Source: Ciborinia camelliae
Lineage: Eukaryota > Ascomycota > Leotiomycetes > Helotiales > Sclerotiniaceae
DNA: 64,000 nucleotides
Assembly (NCBI GenBank): GCA_025890175.1
Contig: JANPYM010000004.1
Location: 1,743,134 to 1,807,133 of the forward strand
Direction of reading: 5' to 3'
Part shown: positions 12,390-22,700 of the stretch, one piece after another
Layout: every line of letters begins with the position of its first letter
How positions within the stretch are numbered: position 1 is the stretch's first letter
The notes under the pieces: model-generated
Databases searched by the model: none
Told to the model about the DNA's origin: nothing
What the model saw: only the letters and a program-made list of their open reading frames with translations
Position numbers and translations under genes: made by a program

Positions 12390-13480
12390 TTCGATGGATG
12401 GGCATTTGTACATGATGAAGGGGATGCTGCATGGTATGGATAGTTTGGTAAGGTGAAGTGAATATGGAGGGGCGGGTGGAAATCGGGAGGGGCTAGATAG
12501 GACGGGAACATGGTGGGTAGTGAATTATGAGAGAGAATTAGGGGAGAAGATAGGGTTTTTGGGTGTGGTTTGAAATGGAGAGTTAATATCTTTCATTGAT
12601 TGGTGAGGGATATTGTGGCATATGGAACGTTATGATTTGAGGCTGGAATATTCAATCATGGAATATCTTGGGGTTGATCATAAGGTGCCATTTTAGCTTT
12701 AATTTTAGCTTGGAAAATGGGGGGAAAAGGGGAGAGGAACATAGAAGATGAAAGAAAGGGCTATAAAAGAACTCACGCATTCTAGACTTTGAAAGTATGA
12801 CAAGCATTAACCTTGAGCAAGAAGCTTGGAAGGAAGTATGTTTGCTGTGGTACTTTTGGTAGCTCCGTGGTGATGAGTCAATGATATTCTTTCAGGGGGA
12901 GATCTATCGGTCAATACCAAGTACCTAGCATACACCGTTTTTAAGGCGGCATGAAATAGAAATCTGAGTAGTCATTGTCATTCTTCGGGCTTTTGTTATG
13001 TGTATAGAATGTGACTATATCTATCAGATGAGAACCTCCCACTTCTCATTCATGCTTCCCTTTCACTGCTGAAAGAGCTAAATCACTTAACTTCAACAAC
13101 AACATCAACAGTGAAGTAAATCTGAACGGTAGCATCGATAGATACCAAAAGCAATTCGGCTGAGTTATCATAGGTTTCAGGTCGGTTTTGGAATAGTATG
13201 TGTCCATATACTGCTGTCGGAGTGGAACATAAAGGAAAAAGCTTTTGAGCTTTAAAGTGCTCCAACTGATTTTCAAGTGCTGAGTTTAGGTACGGTGAGT
13301 TTATATGAGAAGAAATGGATGTAGTGAGTTGTAAGTAGGCGGTGTTAGAACGGCGAATAGTTGAATCAAGGGGCTTGTGGGTAGGAGTTGGAAATATGGC
13401 AAGTGATGTTGATTGGATATATCGGTCAAGGTAGGTCGGTCAAGGTGAGTGGGAATATTCAATTATAAAGAGTAGGAGGG

Positions 13481-13497
13481 AGTGATTCATTCACTCC
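13481..13497. promoter_or_regulatory. Palindromic element AGTGATTCATTCACT
   Basis: A perfect inverted repeat, GGAGTGA-TTCAT-TCACTCC (13479-13497). It lies about 180 bases upstream, on the minus strand, of the TATA-like element at 13299. A near copy occurs at 17271. The arrangement suggests an upstream activating site; this is inference. Confidence 0.4.
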
Positions 13498-13706
13498 GGG
13501 TATGGATGATCATTGATTGTGTACTTTTAGTTGTAGTGCTGGCTTGGCAAATTTGGTAGACTGCTGGGGGAGGAAAGAGAAGTCTTTTGCAGAATTCTAT
13601 GAAATCAGACACCACTACTTACTAAACCTCCTCACTTCAACTTGAAGAGAGCATGTCTAGTGGCCTGGCTATGACAAATGGATAGTATACCTGTCGCGAT
13701 TTGGGC

Positions 13707-13736
13707 CACGTGACCCGCTAGCGGGTGCATATAAGG
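13707..13736 (+). promoter_or_regulatory. CACGTG box, 14-base palindrome and TATA element
   Basis: CACGTG (13707-13712) is followed directly by the perfect palindrome ACCCGCTAGCGGGT (13713-13726) and then by CATATAAGG (13729-13737). It is a GC-rich island in AT-rich DNA. The layout resembles a compact promoter facing right. Only a 14-codon frame begins soon after, so any product is unknown. Confidence 0.35.
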
Positions 13737-14176
13737 ATCGCCAGCATGCTTCAACAATACAATTTATATTATACCACTATTGATCAATAGTAACTTCCAC
13801 CGAGTAACCGAACCAACAATACCTTTTGACTAAATTTACTTGGTGGATCTATTCTTACTCTAACATTCTTGGGAGAAGAAAGAATTATTATTATTGTCAG
13901 TTTCTTTATCCTTCGAGTGTCAACTCTTATCCTTACTAGTACCTGTGGTTATCAGAAGAGTGTATGACAGTATCATCTAAATGAGAGAGAAATTTAGTAT
14001 AATTCTGTGGCAAGACATGAACATATCATATCTCGCAAATCTGTGTAGCTAGAAAACCTAACATGTAATCACAAATTAATCACAAATAATCCATATTCAT
14101 GATGTCAAGATTTCCATCCAACCATTCCAACAAACAATTTGTGACCGATGGTTTAGATGATTGATAATAAACAGCG

Positions 14177-14188
14177 GATTATATAGAC
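14177..14188 (-). promoter_or_regulatory. TATA-type element, minus orientation
   Basis: Reads GTCTATATAATC on the minus strand, one base different from the strict 12-mer. Its upstream flank AATGTGTTTGGTG resembles AATGCGTTTAGCG upstream of the copy at 14641, so the similarity extends over about 25 bases. Confidence 0.4.
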
Positions 14189-14247
14189 CACCAAACACAT
14201 TATCCTAGGGTGAATATTACAAGAACACGGGTTTTGAAATAGAAAGA

Positions 14248-14257
14248 GTTTATATAC
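14248..14257 (-). promoter_or_regulatory. TATA-type element, minus orientation
   Basis: Reads GTATATAAAC on the minus strand; lies about 70 bases upstream (minus sense) of the element at 14177. Confidence 0.3.
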
Positions 14258-14640
14258 AGGAGTTTCCACACCCGAAATTTCAAATTCAAAATGCACACCT
14301 GTGCCAATAAGGAGGCTAGTCATCTATGGGAAAGTTCTTGGTACAACAGGTTGATATACTGTTATGCGGCTATTATAAATTTTCTGTAGCAACTTTCGAG
14401 TGATTGTTTGATGGATCAAGGTCAAATTCCCTTCTCAAGCGTAGTAAAAGTTATTTTTGTTGTAGTTTCTTACGTTTTAAATACCTTTCTTTCCACATTC
14501 TATGTTAAGATTTCATGCAACATTTCAACTATCCATACTCTCGAGCCTCAAACTTCATCTGGTACTACCTCCCTGTTCCTGCCGTTCTCGTGTCTTTGAC
14601 TGAAACGTAGTATTTTCATTGCATTAAAGAGGACAGAGTA

Positions 14641-14652
14641 GTTTATATAGAC
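14641..14652 (-). promoter_or_regulatory. TATA-type element GTCTATATAAAC
   Basis: Exact 12-mer GTCTATATAAAC on the minus strand, identical to the copies at 15114 and 16488. Three identical copies in under 2 kb, all in the same orientation, are not expected by chance. Confidence 0.5.
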
Positions 14653-15113
14653 CGCTAAACGCATTCTATTGGTCTAGTAACGAAGCTAACTTCTATAAAA
14701 GAATTCAACTAAGTGGTATCAATCTTTTCCTGGCAAGGATTAGTTTTGTTTTCAGCTGGGTTATATGGGTGTTCCGTTGAACCTGTGTCAAAGCCAAGTT
14801 TCACAATCAATTTGAGGGGGATTTTATGGCAAGAATCAAAGTAGAAAATCAACTTATTCTACAAAGTATAAACTGTTTTTGTCATTTGTTTCGGTTTTTC
14901 ATTCGTGTCTTCAATGCTGCAATCTTAAAAGTATAGGTGATCATACAAGCATTATACTCTTATTCTCGCAAGACGGTAAACTTGAATCCATCATTATATT
15001 GCAGAGTGCAGATGTATTCTTAAAACTAGTGCCTGCCTCTTTGATCTCCTACCCACCCGTACAACTTTCAATAATATGCCGCTTGAACTTTACAACACTT
15101 TAGCAAAGTGGAA

Positions 15114-15125
15114 GTTTATATAGAC
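15114..15125 (-). promoter_or_regulatory. TATA-type element GTCTATATAAAC
   Basis: Exact copy of the 12-mer on the minus strand. About 170 bases upstream (minus sense), near 15283, lies AGTGATTGGCTACTT, a degenerate form of the palindrome found at 13481 and 17271. Confidence 0.5.
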
Positions 15126-16487
15126 TTCAAAGGACGTTTATTCCATATGTGAGATGCTGAATGATGCCATGAGTTACAGGGCTGAAGGGGAGAAAACTGA
15201 AAAAGATTTTAAATTAAAATTGTATTGTTGCGCATGTGTTATCTGAGGGTCAAGTTCTCGGTCTTTCTAGCTTCTTTCCATTGAAGTGATTGGCTACTTG
15301 GCCATACCACTTTCCTCATGTAGTTTAAATCGATAGTTGAAGTGAATCTTCATGATTGGATCTTAGTTCCAAAGAAGTTGTAGTTCTATGAAGAGCCTTA
15401 TCATCTTCTTATTATTATTAAGAAACCTGGCAGATCGACAAAGGCCTGGTGTGTCATTGTAAGATAACCTATCGAGTTATTAGTAGTAAAGTTCTATTTA
15501 TAGGGTTTAGTATGATAGAACCCACGTACTTGAAATTTTCTATTGTTGATTTCCTTCACTTCGGGTTTGATCTAAGTTATCTCATCCAAACATGCAATGT
15601 TATAGTATGGCCGCCGGCTATGATAATGAGCGTGAAGGTGATAATGAGAGGAGATAAGAATCTAGGACGAGAAGAGATGGGATTGAAAGCATTTAGATAT
15701 CAAACCTACAAGTTTCAGAGTGTATTAGGACATAGAATGATCCGGAACAAGACTTGATTCTCGAGGCAGAGTCCTGTCCACGAATGCGTTCTTTTAGCGA
15801 ACATCTTTAGGTTATTGCAGTGTGAGAGGGGGTATATTTGTAGATCCAGATTGACGAGAAGCCGAGGTCTGAAGATAATCTTGGGTGAATTGATGACAGG
15901 GCTTGAGTGTGTAATCTCATGTCAGGCTAACCCCTCTCTAAAATTGTGCATCCTCATTCACCGTTTTACGGGAAAAGAATTAGATTCCATGATGAAAGTT
16001 GTTATAAAAGGGCTCAATGATTCTATGATATCCACCGGTGTATCGAATGCCAACAACTGTAAAGTACAAACAGGGCGAATTGAGCATGAGCCGAACGAAA
16101 ATTTCAGCTCTTTGGCGTATGGAATAAGCTTTATTCGGCTTATTCCAAATCAAGAGTTCTGAATTTGCAACTTAGGATTGTTGAAATGGGCATTTGTTGT
16201 CAATTTTTGAGTTTTTTCAGTTCATTCGTCATATATTATAAGCTTTCTTTTTCAATTCCATCGCTGCCGCTGGCGAGAATAGTTTTTGTTATCGAAGAAT
16301 ACATTTTATTTGAAAGCATTCATAATGCAATATGAAAACAATCCAAGTAGTTGTTAGTGTTCAGTCAGTTCAGATTTCTTTCAAGAAAGTAGGTGGGCAG
16401 ATAAACGTGCATTGAGAACAGCCACATGGAAATTCAATCCGTATGTTCCTCATCTGTTTGAGGATGACAGCACTTGGCGTAGTAAGC

Positions 16488-16499
16488 GTTTATATAGAC
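16488..16499 (-). promoter_or_regulatory. TATA-type element GTCTATATAAAC
   Basis: Exact copy of the 12-mer on the minus strand. The first ATG downstream (16453) opens a 27-codon frame that ends at 16370 and contains four cysteines. Confidence 0.5.
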
Positions 16500-17142
16500 A
16501 TGAAGATATTATGAGAAGGAGAAGAGAAATGAATATTAGCTTCTAACGAAGTTGATGGTTTCCCCGTAAGCATCTCGATATAATAAATTCGCTTTAATCA
16601 TATTGAGTACATTCACCTAGTCTTCTAGCATTTTTTCAAAGTTCAACCGGTCTATTTGGTTAGCCTACGTATTTAAATGCTAGATTGTAATAATTTTTCC
16701 AGATGAATCGCAAAGAAGAAGCTATGAATCCCAACATAAACTCCAAGTAACATCCCCAACTTTTTGATATGAGTATAGGTGTTAAACTAGAAACCTTTAC
16801 AAGAATAAAGAAAAAAACAGAAGTTCAAGTTCGCCGTTTTGTCTTTTAATTTCACAATCAATAAAAATTATTGTCGTTTTTTTCATTCATCATAGGATCG
16901 AGTTCTCATTAAAATGTATTCAAGTTCTGCTATCAGTGAACGGAATCCCATTGTTACTTCCGTTTTTTACCATTGAACTTTCATTGAACTCCGAAAAACG
17001 TTAGATTTCCAAATTAAGTACTTATGCAAATTGACTTGGAGTTGTGAAATATATATTGGATAAGCAAGGAGACGATTGTTCTTGATGACAAGAATATGTA
17101 TATTGAAAAGATGCCGTTGGGAAACGGTCAATTGAAAGGCTT

Positions 17143-17153
17143 GTTTATATAAA
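17143..17153 (-). promoter_or_regulatory. TATA-type element TATATAAAC
   Basis: Minus-strand TTTATATAAAC. A palindromic AGTGATTCACTCACT lies about 125 bases upstream in minus sense. Confidence 0.4.
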
Positions 17154-17270
17154 TCGAAATGTAAAGAATCTTTGAAATTATCAGGCTTGAAAGTGAAATA
17201 GTAAAGGTGCTAACTCTTGATATATAGGGTACCCAGTTATCATTTCTTAATAAGGAGTTAAGTGATTCAC

Positions 17271-17285
17271 TCACTTTCATAGCTC
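17271..17285. promoter_or_regulatory. Palindromic element AGTGATTCACTCACT
   Basis: Shares 14 of 15 bases with the element at 13481. The arms AAGTGA and TCACTT flank TTCAC. Both copies sit upstream of a minus-strand TATA-like element; a weaker match (GCGATTTACTCACTTT) lies near 19866, about 140 bases upstream of the TATA-like element at 19725. Confidence 0.4.
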
Positions 17286-18164
17286 TTGTGATGGTTTACG
17301 AAATGCCCTCCTTATTTCACTGAAGCGAACCGAGGTATTTACTGGACACTTGTTCTTTAAAAGCGCGCCTGAAACCTAATCTTCAAACCCAAATTTCATA
17401 AATGCACGTGTGGAAGGCATCATTATGGCTTTCCAGGCAAATTCACAAAATCTAAAGAGATATAGATGGACTAATGATTTTGGATCGATCGAAAAAGTGG
17501 TGATTTTGTTCAATATCAATTCCGCATCAAGTTATCGTTGCCATTTGTCACGTTTCAAGATTGATATTACGCTTAAAATCGATCAACGCAGGTAAATCCC
17601 GAAGAAGTATTACTAGAATGCAAAAGTCTAAGGCTTTTTTAGCTACTCCTGTTTCCAACTCGGTTGATACTGTCGATACAATGAAAGGAGAGGGTATGTA
17701 CGAGATTATATTGAGCTAAGATCAGGTAATGCACATAGTCTGATTGTCCGAAAAGATAGGGATAGTTATGATATATATCGGAAGCCCATGCGTTAAGAAC
17801 TAGATGCCAAATCTCAGAAATCAGACGTTATATGAATCGATACATTATTGGTTTACAGATATTTGACCAGAACTTCGCCACAAAGAAAGCAAAACAGCCA
17901 GAGCCTCATTGTGTGTGTCAAATTTTGATCCCGTCCGATTAGAAAAACAATATTGAAAATGATGGTGAAATGCGAATTCGCGTATCGAACCTCCTTTCTC
18001 GAACTTCCTTCTCGGACTCCTTAACGCATCAAGATTCGCAATCCTGAGTTTTGTATCGGGTAAAGTAATGTTACTAGGCTCTTAACATGTTGTGAGGATG
18101 TGATAAAGAATCCAGATCAAGCTCATCACTGAGAAACTCAGATGATTGATGGATACCCACATCC

Positions 18165-18219
18165 ACGGCACAATAGTGCTTGTGCCGTAGCGATAATGAC
18201 CTGTGAGAAGCCAGGTCAT
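18165..18219. repeat. Two adjacent perfect hairpins
   Basis: ACGGCACAA (18165-18173) pairs with TTGTGCCGT (18180-18188) around a 6-base loop; seven bases later ATGACCTG (18196-18203) pairs with CAGGTCAT (18212-18219) around an 8-base loop. They lie inside an open frame of 81 codons (18142-18387, plus) with no recognised domain. Confidence 0.4.
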
Positions 18220-18418
18220 CATCATGGACTATGCTCTCCTACATGTGGATTTTGGTTGAGAGAACTTGAGCGCCGTGCTCTTCCGGTAAAAGGAAAGAAT
18301 GCAAGCAGTGTATTCAGTTTTCCTCTGTCCCTCATCGTATCATCTTCATATGCTATGTTTTCCCATAAACTTAGTCCGACGACATGAAGTTTACTAAAAC
18401 CATCCTTGTGATTCTCGT

Positions 18419-18730
18419 TCACTTCCAATAATGTTGCATCAGCTCTTCATCGGACATGCCACTCCGAATCGGTATTATGTGGGACCATGTATTGTTATGG
18501 TAGTGACTGCTATCATCTATCCAACTGTTTTGCCCCCAAAAGTTGTCTAAAAAAGAAAGATATCGACTTGAATGGAAGATTGCAACTGGCCCTCTCAAAC
18601 GAGAAGATAGGTAGGAGTCCAGCTTTTCTAATGTAGGAGATGTCAATATTGTAATAGAGACCTTCTGAAACATCCTCCTATGACTTTTGATAGGCGTCCC
18701 TAATGTCAAATGAAATGGCGCATATTTCAT
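18419..18730 (-). pseudogene. Possible gene remnant, 103 codons
   Basis: An open frame with balanced amino-acid use, unlike the low-complexity frames around it. It includes SITILTSPTLEKLDSYLSS followed by RLRGPVAIF, a pattern reminiscent of the start of glycosyltransferase domains of the LARGE/GT49 kind. No continuation with matching motifs could be found up- or downstream. It could be a decayed gene fragment or chance. I cannot assign a function. Confidence 0.2.
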
Positions 18731-19724
18731 ACTCTCATCAAAAAGATTTTTCTTTTAAAGAGGCAGTGAAGACGGTGGAATCATCTTTAGAATATCAAGG
18801 CCCATATTTCCTCGTCCGTCTGTATTTACCGAGTAGTTAGTGTATAGAGAATCATTTATGGCAACACTAACTATAAGTATACCGATATTTAAGACCTAAT
18901 AGCTTCTGATTGACCCCCAGAAGGGGACAATCCGCAGTATTCTGTGATGTATCAGAAGATTGATACGGTTCTAATATCTCAAGATGATCCAATTAGCTGT
19001 AGTAATCAAGTAATATTAATTCTACTGGCTTTTATATCATTTTTCAACATCAGATATTGAACTTGTAGTTTATGATATTAGCAGTGTGATGAGGAAGTTA
19101 ATATGGGCTTAATAAGTCTCAGTAATGACACCTCCCATTCTACGATGACGCAGGTGAGATACTCGAGATATGATCTGCAGAATATCTTCCAGATTCTTCC
19201 TGGGTTTCTAGTCATTGAAATCCTCATTATTATCATTTCCCTCTTTCCCCACCACAATTATACAGAACCATCACTGTCATAATCATATGCAGGCACAATA
19301 TCACATACCACCTCTCTCGACAAAAACAGGATAACCTGTGACACAATAAAGTCCAAAGTAGAGTTCCGCCTAACGCAGAAGAAAAACATCTCATCTCGCT
19401 ACAAAACGCTTAAAACCCCAGTGTATCCACGCAAATATATCGTTGCTCCTGTTTCCAGTCCCTCAGAAGCGAAAGCAATTTTACAAACCCATGGCTTTAC
19501 CTTATTGAACTTTTAAGGTTTTTAGTATGGAGTGTCACGGGATTGTGGGTATGAAGTTGGATCTTCCAGGGCATGGATGATCGTATCGATCCATTCGGAA
19601 CTCATGGTATCCAATAATCAGACGTAGGTAATTGGTCATAGCAGGAGAATAATGGATAATAGTGGATGTGCAGGGTAGGGTGGTTGGTATGATTCACTTC
19701 ACCCCTCGTTTTCTGTGAGACTTG

Positions 19725-19735
19725 GTTTATATAAA
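19725..19735 (-). promoter_or_regulatory. TATA-type element TATATAAAC
   Basis: Minus-strand TTTATATAAAC. The first downstream ATG with a good context (19605) opens a 27-codon frame ending at 19522. Confidence 0.4.
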
Positions 19736-22700
19736 AAGACAAGAAGTTTCTTGGAATAGATCAGTATTCTATCCAGATCATTGCAAGAGATCTCCAGGAT
19801 TCTGAAAATGCGCAAAATCTTAGTTCTACATTAAATTCATCTAGATTGGTCATACATGTAATCAGCGATTTACTCACTTTTTAACTCTTCCAGCTTGGGG
19901 AACTGAGGATGGGATGAGATATTGTTGGATGATGGATATTATTATTATCATTGTCTTTATCTTACTTCTTATTGTCACTGCTGGTGGAAATGCCTCAACT
20001 CTCACTGATCCTCTGATGAAGAGCTTTATAGAACTAGCTCATGCTCCTATCCTATGTGGAATTTTCAAGTTGAAATTCGAGACCTGCCTGACTGACTGGG
20101 TCTAGTTGTTCTCATATGTAAAACATTTATTTGACTAGAAACGAAGAACGGGAGTTTAAATAATGGGATGTGGCAACACATCGACGCTACAGTCCGGGGA
20201 GCAGTGAGTAAAGGAGCAATGAAAGCTTGGTGAATCATCATATTCCACTAGTGGGGAAGTTTAGTTTAGTAAAGGGGGGTGGGAGGAGGGGAAGTAGGAA
20301 AAGGAAGAGGGATATTTGTAATCAAAAGAGTGAATCGTTCAGCTTCATGGCGTAATTAAACCTTTAAGCTATAAATGAAGATGGTATGAGGCCTTGAGAG
20401 AAATTTAAAGAAAAACAAACCAATTGACCCGGACTTACTCGAGGGCAAAACTCGTTGTCTTTGGCATATACATCAACATATTGATGCTTGAAGCTTGAAG
20501 CTTGATGCTTACTATATGGACAGAAATTTCCTCGTCACAAACTTATTGCCAAGAAAGTCTGTGATCTACCACTGTCACTCATAAATTTATTGTCGCATTA
20601 GTTTTGTGGAAACTCGGTCACGGATTCGTGACATCTTTTTGCTGTTGAAAATTTTATATTCTAGTAATCGTCTAGAATGTGATATGTGAGAAGATATCAA
20701 ACTAAACAAACACATCAGAAGAGACACGAGACTCTTCGCGAGTATCTGTTGTCATTTCTTTCAAAATCAGATCGAAATACCACACACTATCATTTCTTCG
20801 TATTATATTTTCTCTCATTCTTATACTTTGGATGAATATAATAACGAGGCAAGGACTATGATGAAATCCACTCATTTCCATTACTCATCGATAACTGTCA
20901 CGCAACACATGCATTGTCTCGGTCTATGGAATCGCCCTTTGTTTCCTATTAATTGCATCGTTTCTTGCACTATTTATATAGTCATTACGTCCATAGAATT
21001 TGGTTTCGCCGAACAAGAGAATCTAAACCACGGTATAGTAAATTGCATGTAAGCTGACCAAGTAATCTTGCTTATTTTCTCCATCAAAACCAACAAACCC
21101 ACTCTCCACAAACTCCACCAAAGAAGCCCTTCTCCCCCATCCCAATCCCAATCCCAATCCCAATATCCAAACAACTCAGCCTCTACCGGAGCTTATTTTC
21201 CAAGTGAACCCCACTTTGCGAGCTGTAGTTGATGTATTTAAATCATCGATAACGCAAGTTCCTCAATGTTGAGAGATCAAATTTCTTGAAGACAAGTATT
21301 CGGTTTATGGGTTCCGAGTCTGCGTCGCTGAGATATGCAAGGACTTTTTGTGATTTCTTGAGGATTGGGAAATTCGAGATGGTGTCAATTGTTGCGAGTT
21401 ATATTACTTCTGAAAGATAGATATTGTGATTGTGATTGTGATTGTGATTGTTGTCGAGAATATCTATCTAGACTTTTTCCTGCGGGTGTGGATGGCTTTA
21501 GATGAATACCTATTGTATGATAAAATTATGATGATTTTGATGAATATTAGGATATTAGAATAGAGATATATGATCGGAGGTGATTCATAGGTATTCTAAT
21601 ATTATGTAGTATATATATACACTCAGAAAAAAATCAAGTAAACATTCATCCCAAGGACCACATACCATCTCCTTCCAAAAATGCCTCACCAAAATCCAAG
21701 ATGCCGAAACCGCTCCAAGAAATCTAAATAAGTCTCCCAGTAACCTATCCCTATCCGCAATACTTTGGAAGTTGCATGTAGATTGTGATATAACACATCT
21801 ACTTCACCTCCAAAGTATATATACGTAGATATGTGACTGAAGAAGTAGAAGATGGGAGTGCGCCTCATTACCTAGTAAGAATAGACAACGACGAGGATTA
21901 TTTTGGGAAAGGGGAGGATTGTGGAGTTTTGGTTTTTGTTGGTGAGTGGTTGGTTGTGTGATGTGTGATGTGTGATGTGTGATAAATTTGTAATTTTATA
22001 AGGAACATTCATGGACCCCAGATCCAAACCCAAAACCAGAACCGAATGCAAACCTAAATCCCTTGAGAAAAGATTGATGATATGATAATGATGTGCAAGT
22101 GGAGGGATTTTTATTTGGATGAATAGGTAGGTTCGGTTCGGTTGGGTTTAAATGAAGGGGGTGCCATTAAATAACTCGGCTAGTCATGACCTATAAGAAC
22201 CCTAAAGAAAGAAGTAAGAATTCAAGAGGATCGATTAGGTTAAGATTATATTATAGTACTCCGACCCTATAACAGGCCCACGAGGCCAAGTTAGTCAAGA
22301 TGCAAATAGATGAAACATTGAGATGTACTTGATAATCAACCAGTCAGTCAGTCAACCGCGTGTGTGGATGGAATGAATTAGTATTCTGGGAAATAGATAA
22401 AATGAGGTACTAGGTAGGTACCTAGGCATCTATCTAATTATGATCCAAATAATATATGATATCATTAAGATATTTGGTTCCGATCAAGGTGTTATATCTT
22501 CTGGATAAAAATATATCTAGGTAGGTAGGTAGGTAGGTAGTTAGGTCACGGTGGCAGAATAGATTGATAGACGAGCGGATACCGATACCATATCATACCA
22601 TACCGTAGAACCAGAATAAAAAAACCTCTCGAAATACTAATCTGTAGAGTTCTGGGTTATCTTATCTTATCTTGGTACAGCCTGTACAGATGAAATGATA

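Larger units (their letters stand above)
9685..13700. other. Gene-poor, purine/pyrimidine-skewed intergenic DNA
   Basis: No supported protein gene. From about 9690 to 11450 the plus strand is G/T- and A/G-rich with many imperfect short repeats (TTGAGGTTTGGG, GGGAGTAGGAAGTA, GGTTGACT). Several minus-strand frames of 100-150 codons here are low-complexity Pro/Ser/Leu/Tyr stretches and are not believable proteins. TATA-like elements in minus orientation lie at 11675, 12378 and 13299; a plus-strand TATAAAAG lies near 12764. Confidence 0.45.
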
